60,384 nucleotides of DNA from assembly GCA_018660835.1 (NCBI GenBank), contig JABJJN010000067.1, forward strand, positions 1-60,384, given 5' to 3'. Below, in pieces: positions 53,202 to 60,384 of this stretch. The translations under genes and the position numbers were made by a program. Each line of letters opens with the position of its first letter. Position 1 is the first letter of the stretch. This stretch comes from Gemmatimonadota bacterium (lineage in GTDB: Bacteria; Latescibacterota; UBA2968; UBA8231). The notes under the pieces were generated by a model. The model had not been told where the DNA came from, did not search any database, and saw nothing but the letters and a program-made list of their open reading frames with translations.

Positions 53202-54191
53202 ATGGACATGCGTCTGCGCAGCGAGGTCTATCCTCTGGCAACGACGTTCACCATCTCCCGGGGGTCCAAGAGCCAGGCTGATGTGGTCGTCGTCGAAGTT
53301 GAAGCGGGTGGCCACCTGGGTCGGGGTGAGTGTGTTCCATATCCTCGCTATGGTGAAACCGTCGAGGCAGTACTGACGACGCTTGAGGAACTCCGGCCCG
53401 CTGTGGCCCGTGGTCTCGATCGCCCCACCCTCCAACAAACACTTCCCGCTGGCGCGGCACGCAATGCCTTGGATTGCGCCTTGTGGTCCTGGGAGGCGGC
53501 CCAAGCCGGTTGTCGTGTTTATGAGCTGTTGCAGGCACCTACGCCGACACCGGTTACCACAGCCTACACGTTAAGTCTGGGAACACCGACGGCGATGGAG
53601 GCAGCTGCAGGCGAGCAGTCGAACCGGCCGCTTCTCAAACTGAAACTCGCGGGTGACGGGCTCGACAGCGAGCGGGTGGCGGGGGTACGTCGCGGTGCGC
53701 CGGATGCGCGTGTCATCGTCGATGCAAATGAAGGAGGCGACCCGCAGGACGCCGGCGGCCTCGTGGCGCAGCTGTCGCAGTTGGCAGACTTGGGTGTTGA
53801 GCTGGTGGAGCAGCCTTTGCCAGCCGACAACGACTCACTGCTGGCGCAGATTGAACATCCTTTGCCACTGTGCGCCGACGAGTCTTGCCACACGGTGCAC
53901 GACATGCCCCGACTTCAGACTTGTTACGACCTGGTCAATATCAAACTCGATAAGGCCGGTGGCCTCACAGAAGCGTTGCAGTTGCGCGACGCTGCCCGGG
54001 CGGCAGGCATGGGCGTGATGGTAGGTTGCATGGTGGGCACATCCCTGTCGATGGCTCCGGCGCTGTTGTTGGCGCAGGGCGCGCAGGTCGTAGATCTGGA
54101 CGGACCCTTGCTGCTGTCGCAGGACCGCACGCCAGGACTGCACTATGAGGGGAGCCTCTTGCTGCCTGCCCCCATCGGTCTGTGGGACTAA
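53202..54191 (+). CDS. dgcA: Enolase-superfamily racemase/epimerase (DgcA / dipeptide epimerase type)
   Basis: The protein is 329 aa from ATG 53202 with AAGGAAAA upstream. Muconate-lactonising-type enolase fold: substrate-capping N-terminus (MRLRSEVYPLATTFTISRG), catalytic Lys in LLKLKLAG, metal-ligand Asp and Glu in VIVDANEGG and ELVEQPLP, CADESCHT, and the second Lys in VNIKLDKAGG. These match dipeptide epimerases. Next to a DUF1611 gene it fits the pair that converts N-acetyl-D-glutamate to N-acetyl-L-glutamate. An L-Ala-D/L-Glu epimerase function in peptidoglycan recycling is the alternative. Confidence 0.8.
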   Translation: MDMRLRSEVYPLATTFTISRGSKSQADVVVVEVEAGGHLGRGECVPYPRYGETVEAVLTTLEELRPAVARGLDRPTLQQTLPAGAARNALDCALWSWEAAQAGCRVYELLQAPTPTPVTTAYTLSLGTPTAMEAAAGEQSNRPLLKLKLAGDGLDSERVAGVRRGAPDARVIVDANEGGDPQDAGGLVAQLSQLADLGVELVEQPLPADNDSLLAQIEHPLPLCADESCHTVHDMPRLQTCYDLVNIKLDKAGGLTEALQLRDAARAAGMGVMVGCMVGTSLSMAPALLLAQGAQVVDLDGPLLLSQDRTPGLHYEGSLLLPAPIGLWD

Positions 54192-54284
54192 AGAAGACGC
54201 ACGCAGTCGCGATCTCCTGTAGTTTTTCTCATAGCAACCTTCACGTCACTTTCTTCCACATCAGCCATTTCTTTGAGGTTCTTT

Positions 54285-55535
54285 TTGAGGCGCTTTCTCT
54301 TCGCAGCCCTTTGTCTGCTCGGTCTGCAGCCGATTCTCGCCCAGACGAACGCCAACCCACCTGCTTCCCGTAGTCAGAATGCTCCGCTCGTTTTTCTCGA
54401 TTGCGACTTCTGCGATGTCAGCTACATCCGACGTCAGATCCCCTTCGTCAATTGGGTACGAGATCGGGAAGACGCCATCGTCCACGTGCTCATCACGCGG
54501 TCACGCACAGCAGCAGGTGGCCGCGAATACTTGCTGGACTTCATCGGCCTGAAGGCGCGCGAGGGAACGGGCCAGTCTCTGCCCTATGTGTCGCCGCCCT
54601 CGTATACGAATGATGAGGTGCGCGAGGGTATGACAGGGATCCTGAAGATTGGTCTGCTGCCATTTCTCGATTTGCCAGTGCTGTCACGGATGCGTGTCGA
54701 TTTCGCCGGTGCGCAGGACACAGATTCACCTCTGGGTCCCGAAGTGGACCGGTGGGATAGTTGGGTTTTTGAGATCGAGGCCAGTGGCTATCTGGAAAAG
54801 GAAACTCAACGAACGGAAGTGTCCTTGGATGGTGGTGTAACCGCTGACCGCGTCACCGAGCAATGGAGAATTCGCAACTACCTGGACCTGGACTATGACG
54901 AGGATCGCTTTGAAGCATCAGGTGTAACCTCCCGTAGCAGTTCAGAGAGTTGGAGTCATCGAAGTGTTGTGACTCGTAGTCTAGGCCCGCATCTGTCAGC
55001 GGGTATCTCCCTGCGGGCCTGGTCGGCGACGTACGACAACGTCGATTTTGGACTGCGGATTGCGCCAGCCGTGGAATACAGCTACTGGCCGTACGACATG
55101 GATCAGAAGGCGTCGCTGACCGTCGGCTACTATGTTGGCCAGCGCCGACTCGACTATGCGGAACGAACAGTCTATGGTGAACGCAAAGAGACGCGCTTCA
55201 ACCAAACCCTCGACGTCGATCTGCGACTGAACCAGCCATGGGGCTCCGTGCGGGCGAGTCTTGAAGGCTCCCACTACTTCCACGACATGCAGCGGTATCG
55301 AGTCGAGTTGTACAATCGCCTGTCGGTACGTTTGTTTCGCGGCCTGTCGCTGCGCGTCGAAGGTGGCGTTGATCGCATCAATGATCAGCTGAGTCTGGCC
55401 GCGGGCGAAGCATCACTGGAAGAAATCCTGCTGCGGCGCCGCGAGTTGGCCACCGACTATGAAGTGTGGGGCCAGATCGGGTTTTCTTACACCTTTGGTT
55501 CCATCTACAACAATGTTGTCAACAATCGTCTATGA
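54285..55535 (+). CDS. Outer-membrane beta-barrel protein with N-terminal periplasmic domain
   Basis: The protein is 416 aa from TTG 54285, preceded by GAGG six bases upstream; a TTG at 54273 is also possible and no ATG is available. The signal peptide ends ILAQ. A short N-terminal domain (VFLDCDFCDVSYIRRQIPFVNWVRDRE, two Cys spaced by two residues) is followed by a beta-barrel of about 270 residues with alternating aromatic strands such as YSYWPYDMDQKASLTVGYYVG and SVRLFRGLSLRVEGG. The end is polar (YNNVVNNRL), so the usual C-terminal Phe is absent. It starts 93 bp after dgcA and 36 bp before the TIM-barrel gene. The role is unknown. Confidence 0.7.
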   Translation: MRRFLFAALCLLGLQPILAQTNANPPASRSQNAPLVFLDCDFCDVSYIRRQIPFVNWVRDREDAIVHVLITRSRTAAGGREYLLDFIGLKAREGTGQSLPYVSPPSYTNDEVREGMTGILKIGLLPFLDLPVLSRMRVDFAGAQDTDSPLGPEVDRWDSWVFEIEASGYLEKETQRTEVSLDGGVTADRVTEQWRIRNYLDLDYDEDRFEASGVTSRSSSESWSHRSVVTRSLGPHLSAGISLRAWSATYDNVDFGLRIAPAVEYSYWPYDMDQKASLTVGYYVGQRRLDYAERTVYGERKETRFNQTLDVDLRLNQPWGSVRASLEGSHYFHDMQRYRVELYNRLSVRLFRGLSLRVEGGVDRINDQLSLAAGEASLEEILLRRRELATDYEVWGQIGFSYTFGSIYNNVVNNRL

Positions 55536-55571
55536 CAGATTCGCAGAAGCTGACGTGGAAAGGTTGATCGA

Positions 55572-57332
55572 ATGAAGGGTGCCAGAACCGCATTGCCCAT
55601 ACTCGCACTGACCTTCGTTCTGCTTGGCGGCAGCGTCGTCGACGGGAAGACGGATGAGTCTCTGCGCATCCTCGTTGACAAAGTGTTGATGCGCCACAAC
55701 AACTGGGTACTGACAGAGCAACACGTATCTGAGATTGCTGCGGCTGGTTTCAACGCCTTGTCCCCAAGACAGGGAAACGAAGACCTGAAGGTCGTTGGCC
55801 AGGTGTCCCAGTGGTGTCAACAGTACGCGATGGTGCATCTGCCCTGGATGCGGGGTACCCTGGCGGCACCTGCCAATGACACGGCCCAGGACCGCTTGGT
55901 CTGGGCCAATGGACGTCGGCAGGATCTATACGCACCGACCAGTGACACCCTCTGGAGTTGGCTCGAACAGCGACTGAGTGATTACGCGCGCCTGAGTTTG
56001 CAGGAGCCGGCTCTCGTAGGTGCGTTCCTCGATTTCGAGAATTATGCACCGGGCCGGCAGGGCAATGCCTATCCGATCTCCTTCGACGCCCAGACGGTGG
56101 CGCGCTTTGCCGAAGCCTATCGATTGGACATCCCGCATCTGGAGACCTCACAACGCCAGCCGTGGCTGCAAACACACGGCCATCTGGCTGCTTTCGAGGC
56201 ATTCTCCATTGAACAGTGGCGTTTGCGCTCTCGACATCTGCGTCAGCAATTGGACAGGATCAATCCCGGCTTTCGCCTCTGTGTGTATCCAGCCACTGGT
56301 ACTCGATTCATCGACGCAGCGATCTGGCATGAATGGGGCACGCCCGATGCACCATTGATCCTGGCAGATGCAGTCACCTATGGTCGCCCGGCGGGCTTGC
56401 TGCCGCAGACCGAGGCGCTTGAGATGAATCGTCAACAACTACAGCAGCGGCAGACACGGGCCCAGGCTGTGGCGACTGATCTGACGTATCTAGGCGGCAT
56501 CGATCCAGTCGTGAGAGGAGCAGATCCCGAATTCAGCGGCAAGAACGCCGTCATGATCGACCAGGTCGCCGATGGCTATTGGGTGTTCTACGAAGGTCCT
56601 GAATACGACGGTGAGCACGAGCAATACTTCGCCTGGTTTGACTGGGCAAACCAGGCGATCATGTCGCAGCGGCACGATGCTTGGCGCGAGCCCCGAAGCA
56701 CGCCTGATCCATGGGACGCATCGCGTGTTGAGGCGCAGACGAATCTGCCACAGCTAGGTGTCTACGGATTCAAGCAGTCCATGTTGCAACTGCTGGAGCG
56801 GAGCGGTCGTTTCGAGGTACATGAGTTGCAGGGCATGTCGCCGTCGTACTTACAGCAATTTGATGTCGTCGTGCTGCAGAATTTCAACCTGGAATTGGAG
56901 CAAACCCATCACTACGTCTCGGCCTTGCGTAATTATGTCGCCCAGGGAGGGGGATTGCTCCTTGCCCATGACACGGCATGGTTCATGGCGAGTCCGATAC
57001 CAGAAGTCGCCGTGCGTGCACGGCCGCAGAACAATGTTGAGGCTATCCGCCACGTGGTGGGATCAGAGTTGTCCGTCGCGGTGACGCATCCATCGATCGG
57101 CGTCGGCGAGGACGCTTCCTTCACACCGGAATTTCGTGACCACATGATTTTCCGGGCAGGCCCAAAGGGTCGCATCGTGATTGAAAATGACTTTGACGAT
57201 CCCGTCTATGTCGTGGGGGAATTCGGGCAAGGCCGTATTCTCTTTACAGGTTCCTATTATGGATACACTCGCCCACTGCAAGGCACGGAATTAACTGTTT
57301 TTCTTGCCAGCCTGCAGTGGCTCGCCCAATAG
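55572..57332 (+). CDS. Secreted TIM-barrel hydrolase-like protein fused to a GATase1/ThuA-like domain
   Basis: The protein is 586 aa with a signal peptide (residues 1-25). Residues 27-400 look like a (beta/alpha)8 glycoside-hydrolase-type barrel: AAAGFNALSPRQG at strand 2, VGAFLDFENYAPGRQGNAYPISF, a Glu-rich loop and FRLCVYPATGTRFIDAAIWHEWG, ending with WVFYEGPEYDGEHEQYF. Acidic residues at strand ends suit a retaining mechanism, but no catalytic pair is proven. Residues 420-586 resemble a class-I glutamine-amidotransferase/ThuA-like sandwich (VVVLQNFN, YVAQGGGLLLAHDT, VYVVGEFGQGRILFTGSYYG). The same combination is seen in uncharacterised secreted proteins. The substrate is unknown. Confidence 0.6.
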   Translation: MKGARTALPILALTFVLLGGSVVDGKTDESLRILVDKVLMRHNNWVLTEQHVSEIAAAGFNALSPRQGNEDLKVVGQVSQWCQQYAMVHLPWMRGTLAAPANDTAQDRLVWANGRRQDLYAPTSDTLWSWLEQRLSDYARLSLQEPALVGAFLDFENYAPGRQGNAYPISFDAQTVARFAEAYRLDIPHLETSQRQPWLQTHGHLAAFEAFSIEQWRLRSRHLRQQLDRINPGFRLCVYPATGTRFIDAAIWHEWGTPDAPLILADAVTYGRPAGLLPQTEALEMNRQQLQQRQTRAQAVATDLTYLGGIDPVVRGADPEFSGKNAVMIDQVADGYWVFYEGPEYDGEHEQYFAWFDWANQAIMSQRHDAWREPRSTPDPWDASRVEAQTNLPQLGVYGFKQSMLQLLERSGRFEVHELQGMSPSYLQQFDVVVLQNFNLELEQTHHYVSALRNYVAQGGGLLLAHDTAWFMASPIPEVAVRARPQNNVEAIRHVVGSELSVAVTHPSIGVGEDASFTPEFRDHMIFRAGPKGRIVIENDFDDPVYVVGEFGQGRILFTGSYYGYTRPLQGTELTVFLASLQWLAQ

Positions 57333-57342
57333 CTACCAAGGC

Positions 57343-58560
57343 TCACCGTGGTGCTGCGGGTGGCCGCGCTGCCAAAGCTGCAACCGACCCGAGTACGGCA
57401 ATGCCCGCGAGGGTGAGGAAAGCGACTCGATAAGAACCTGTCACGTCGCGCACAATACCTGAGAACATCGGTCCCGTGGTCATGCCAAGCATGATCAGTA
57501 GAGCGCTGAATCCACTGATCGTCGCATAGGCACGTCGCCCAAAGTATTCTGCGCGGATCGAGTTGATAATCGTGCCGCGGATCCCCCAGGCAATTCCATG
57601 CAGGACCGCGAAGACCATGGCGCCCGTTGCAGTGGAGGCATAGGCGAAGGTGATCATCGCTGCTGCGTGCAGCCACATGGCGAGAAAGATAACCCAGCGC
57701 TTGTCGAAGCGATCGCCAACCCAACCTCCCGATAATTGTCCGCAGATCACGACGACGACCAGCAACGCGACGACGCTTCCAGCACGCGCCTGTGTGAGGC
57801 CCATGGCCTCGACCATGTGCGGGATTTGATGCACCAGAACGGTCCCGACGATCAGTAGGGCGCTGGTATGCACAAGCGTTAGGAACCAGAAAGTGGGTGT
57901 ACGCAGCGCTTCTTTGGCGGAGAAGTCCGGTTCGGGTCGCGGCACTTTGTCGCTGCCCTCTGAAGTGGTCGCAGCGCCGCCGTCAGGCAACTGATCATAG
58001 TCCTCGGGATTGCGACGCATCAGCTGTGAAGCAGGAATGGTGATGGTGGCGATCAGGATCGCTGACAAGGTCGCCATCCAACGCCAACCTTGGCCCTCAA
58101 TCAGATGGACGACGAGAGGTACGAGCAATCCTCCCGTTCCCATACCAGCCAGTGTCAACCCAAGGGCGGTTGAACGATGCCGCGAAAACCATTGCGTAAC
58201 CGTGGTCGCAATCGGCATGAAACCACCGAGACTTGATCCAAGAGCGATGATGGCGAGAGCGACGTAGAACGTGGTGAGCGAGGTCGTCCGGCCAAAGAGC
58301 AGGAAACCGATCGCGAAAATCCCATTACCGACGGTCATCACTTTGCGGGGGCCGAAGCGATCGATGAGCCATCCCTGCAAAGGGCCCAGGATTCCCGATT
58401 CCAGTCGAATCAGTGCGAAGGCACTTGCCAGAATGGTCCGACTCCAGCCGAACTCAGCCTGCAGAGGCAGCACGTAGGCACTGAATGAATGGAACAACAA
58501 GCCGCCATTGAGAAACTGTATGACGAATCCAGCACCCACGATAACCCACCCGTAGAACAC
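57343..58560 (-). CDS. MFS transporter (oxalate/formate or monocarboxylate type)
   Basis: The protein is 405 aa from GTG 58560 with AGGAG five bases upstream. Twelve hydrophobic segments are split by a long cytoplasmic loop (about 190-220, RRNPEDYDQLPDGG). The motif GPLQGWLIDRFGPRKVM matches the loop 2-3 signature (G-x3-D-R-x-G-x-R), and GGWVGDRFDKRW is the equivalent loop of the second half. The family moves organic acids or anions by proton symport or exchange. The sequence resembles the OFA/monocarboxylate group. It is convergent with the TIM-barrel gene, 10 bp away, and divergent from the LTxxQ gene. Confidence 0.85.
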   Translation of the reverse strand: MFYGWVIVGAGFVIQFLNGGLLFHSFSAYVLPLQAEFGWSRTILASAFALIRLESGILGPLQGWLIDRFGPRKVMTVGNGIFAIGFLLFGRTTSLTTFYVALAIIALGSSLGGFMPIATTVTQWFSRHRSTALGLTLAGMGTGGLLVPLVVHLIEGQGWRWMATLSAILIATITIPASQLMRRNPEDYDQLPDGGAATTSEGSDKVPRPEPDFSAKEALRTPTFWFLTLVHTSALLIVGTVLVHQIPHMVEAMGLTQARAGSVVALLVVVVICGQLSGGWVGDRFDKRWVIFLAMWLHAAAMITFAYASTATGAMVFAVLHGIAWGIRGTIINSIRAEYFGRRAYATISGFSALLIMLGMTTGPMFSGIVRDVTGSYRVAFLTLAGIAVLGSVAALAARPPAAPR

Positions 58561-58757
58561 GCGTCTCCTAGCGAAGAAGTTGATTGACTCTGGACAACCA
58601 ACGCCAGGATTGCGCGCCAGACCAGAGGGAGATTAAACGTTCAGCCCCTGCGTGCCGTCGAAGGGACGGATGATGCTGGGAGGCATCAGCACGAACAGAC
58701 CGGGATCATGGGCGACGCGGAGATTCTCGCGGCGCCATTTATGTAGGAGATCATTGT

Positions 58758-59552
58758 ATGAGAAAGTTTCGTTTTCTATGCCTGGGTGTAGTGGCTGCAG
58801 CAGCACTGAGTCTGGCCGTCGTCGATGTGGCGGATGCGGGCGGTAGGGGTGGTCGTGGCAAGGGCCGTCGTGGCCCGGAACGAGGCGCCGTTGACAGCGA
58901 GCAGAGACAAGCTCAGCGAGAACAGCACCGAGCCCAGATGGCCACGGCTCTTGGCCTGACTCAAGATCAGCAGGCTCAACTGGATCAGTTGCACAAGGAT
59001 TCTCGTGCCGCCGCTCAGGACCTCCGCGCCAGCGGCGAGGCGACACGCGAAGATAGAGACGCCTTGCGCGAGGCACACCGTGAGGCGCGTGAGTCGATTC
59101 TCACAGCAGACCAGTTGGAAATCCTGGAGGGCTTGCGGGCCGAACGCCCTGAGGGTCGCCGACGCGGCCGACGCCACAGAGACGGGGAAGGTACCGAGGG
59201 ACGTGTTAGGCTGGGTGAGAGACTGGGCCTGACACAGGAACAGACCCAAGCAGTGCAGTCACTTCGCGCGACCCACCGTGAGCAAATGGAGGCACTGCGA
59301 GAAAGTGGCGACATCTCTCGTGATCAATTGAAGGCACTGCGGGGTGAGCATCGCGAGCAGGTGCGTGAGCTTCTCACCGAAGATCAGCAGGCAGCCCTTG
59401 ATCAGCTCCGTGCGGAGCATCAGGCAGAAGGTGGCAGACGTCGAGGTCATCGTCGAGCCGATCAGGACGCTGACCAGTTGCCCGGCGCTGCCAGATCCGC
59501 GACTGAGTCGAATTCGTGGGGCGAAGTGAAGAAATCAGTGGACGAGCAGTAA
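58758..59552 (+). CDS. Periplasmic LTxxQ-motif protein with two tandem units (Spy/CpxP-like)
   Basis: The protein is 264 aa, with AGGAGA before ATG. A signal peptide (residues 1-27, DVADAGG) is followed by helical, very charged sequence. The LTxxQ motif occurs in four places: LGLTQDQQAQL, LTADQLEIL, LGLTQEQTQAV and LLTEDQQAAL, forming two tandem Spy-like helical units of about 90 residues separated by an Arg/His-rich linker (GRRRGRRHRDGEG). Spy/CpxP-type proteins are periplasmic chaperones or metal-stress sensors. The His/Arg-rich linker could bind metal. A strong terminator follows. Confidence 0.75.
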   Translation: MRKFRFLCLGVVAAAALSLAVVDVADAGGRGGRGKGRRGPERGAVDSEQRQAQREQHRAQMATALGLTQDQQAQLDQLHKDSRAAAQDLRASGEATREDRDALREAHREARESILTADQLEILEGLRAERPEGRRRGRRHRDGEGTEGRVRLGERLGLTQEQTQAVQSLRATHREQMEALRESGDISRDQLKALRGEHREQVRELLTEDQQAALDQLRAEHQAEGGRRRGHRRADQDADQLPGAARSATESNSWGEVKKSVDEQ

Positions 59553-59606
59553 GGCGAATGGCCACGCAGTAAGCAAACTCACAGGCACAGATCACTTGCA
59601 ATTCTC

Positions 59607-59639
59607 GGGGTCGTCCACACAAGCGGACGACCCCTTTTT
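59607..59639 (+). terminator. Intrinsic terminator after the LTxxQ gene
   Basis: A perfect 10-bp stem, GGGGTCGTCC/GGACGACCCC with an 8-base loop, is followed by TTTTT on the plus strand. It clearly ends the transcript of the LTxxQ gene 55 bp after its stop codon. Confidence 0.95.
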
Positions 59640-59718
59640 CTTGCCGCAGCACCTGCTCTTGCTACCGCATATCTGCTGCTGTTGTGGCCGTCGCCTGGAC
59701 ATGGCGCACGAGAGTCGA

Positions 59719-60384
59719 TCAAGCAGAGGGTGGGCTCTGCAGCAGGCTATTGATGTGCTGACCATCCGCAAGGATCTGCTGGCCAGTCGCAGCGCCGTGA
59801 GAGTGACCAAACAGATCGACCTGTGCGGCAGGACCGGGCTCGTCGACACAGATGGCTAGTTGCATCTGCTCCAGGATCCGGGCCAGGCGCTTTCTTTTGG
59901 GTGCGTCGAGTTCGGGCACTCCCGTGAGAGTCAGTCGCATTCTCTGCGCAACGTGGGGTCCGAGTTCGACACGGCCCACGAACTGTCCATCCGCCAGAAT
60001 CTGTGGATCTGTGAGCCGATAGGTGTAGAGCCGCTGCTGAGCGGCCCCCCAGACAGGGCGTAGATCGGTACCCTGTTCTGTCATCGCCAGTTCGACAATC
60101 ATCGATTGAGAGGTCGTATCCAGCAGTCGGTGCGCCCGCTGCGTGAGAGGGCCAAGCGCCGCGATCGCCAAGTGCACGCCGAAGCCGAGGTCAAGTTCCT
60201 TGCGAGTGGGCAGCAGACGATATGTCCACAGACGGCCCCGGCGGGGGGGGGCGGACCCTTTCTCACGAAGGCGAACCTGGGCCTGCAGTTGCCGCACACT
60301 CCATCCCTGCTCTCGGGTCTGGACAACCAGATTCTGTCGATCCTCGTCTTGTTCCAGTGTAATCAGCACACGGCAGTGACTCCA
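59719..60384 (-). CDS. Partial protein with ParB/DUF1016-like helix and duplicated C-terminal unit
   Basis: 221 codons are visible; the frame is open through the right edge, so the start is missing. The first visible residues (WSHCRVLITLEQDEDRQ ... GWSVRQLQAQV) match the helix region shared by ParB/KorB proteins and the DUF1016 (YhcG) N-terminus. The remainder resembles neither a ParB C-domain nor the YhcG nuclease. It contains two related units, each with RLxTYRL (RLWTYRLLPTRKELD and RLYTYRLTDPQILAD). A run of nine C's (minus strand, 60243-60251) lies in frame, coding Ala-Pro-Pro-Arg. A ParB-like DNA-binding or partition protein is one reading. Confidence 0.5.
   Translation of the reverse strand, partial: WSHCRVLITLEQDEDRQNLVVQTREQGWSVRQLQAQVRLREKGSAPPRRGRLWTYRLLPTRKELDLGFGVHLAIAALGPLTQRAHRLLDTTSQSMIVELAMTEQGTDLRPVWGAAQQRLYTYRLTDPQILADGQFVGRVELGPHVAQRMRLTLTGVPELDAPKRKRLARILEQMQLAICVDEPGPAAQVDLFGHSHGAATGQQILADGQHINSLLQSPPSA

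Noticed and set aside
58633..59076. Minus-strand frame ending in the gap before the LTxxQ gene
   Set aside because: Its last 40 codons look protein-like but it begins inside the LTxxQ gene on the other strand, has no ribosome site, and no family was recognised.

Overview
The window reads as a GC-rich, Gram-negative, flagellated bacterium. Outer-membrane barrels, lipoproteins, a periplasmic cupredoxin and a flagellin support this. Secreted giants with cohesin and dockerin-like modules and an FlgD/T9SS-like C-terminal Ig domain, together with phytanoyl-CoA dioxygenase-like, HTTM and DUF1611 genes, suggest the FCB/Latescibacterota-like candidate phyla. That placement is an inference from gene content, not from a marker gene. 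I see no rRNA, tRNA, CRISPR array, insertion sequence or phage gene.

Region 1 (1-19350, all minus strand) is the most unusual part. A regulator/glycosyltransferase pair (17294-19350) lies upstream of a 410-bp control region. That region holds a 19-bp tandem repeat, a CRP-like palindrome and hairpins. Next come four tightly packed genes for secreted proteins of 1038, 1764, 686 and 1058 residues (16882 down to 3190). All four carry cohesin-like domains plus a common tail made of a dockerin-like EF-hand pair, a second cohesin-like domain and an NPFN-type C-terminal domain. After 185 bp with two inverted repeats follows an exosortase operon: a 47-residue membrane peptide, an XrtH-like exosortase, its partner membrane protein, a three-PKD lipoprotein and a collagen-like lipoprotein that runs off the left edge. 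This looks like a surface-assembly locus in which sorting, anchoring and polymerising modules sit together.

Region 2 (19553-32140) is mixed metabolism. It has an AraC-type response regulator and a minus-strand run of an M20D amidohydrolase, a kinase-dead shikimate-kinase homologue, YceH, an HTTM membrane protein, a phytanoyl-CoA dioxygenase-like enzyme and a ketoglutarate-semialdehyde-type dehydrogenase. There is also a Smr protein, a Gfo/Idh/MocA oxidoreductase, and a small operon pairing a sugar-1-phosphate nucleotidyltransferase with a galactokinase-like GHMP kinase, a minimal GGDEF protein and a lipoprotein.

Region 3 (32246-39777) holds a metallophosphoesterase, a GNAT acetyltransferase, a three-gene ABC-2 exporter and a phytoene-desaturase-like flavoprotein. 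Region 4 (39958-50124) opens with a coupled porin / cupredoxin / hybrid histidine kinase operon. It continues with a peptidoglycan amidase and cyclopropane-fatty-acid synthase pair, a methyltransferase, three unrecognised proteins and a PAS histidine kinase.

Region 5 (50210-60384) has flagellin, a C2H2 zinc-finger protein, a DgcN/DgcA-like pair (D-glutamate catabolism), an outer-membrane barrel beside a secreted TIM-barrel/GATase-like protein, an MFS carrier, an LTxxQ periplasmic protein and a partial gene with a ParB/DUF1016-like helix at the right edge.
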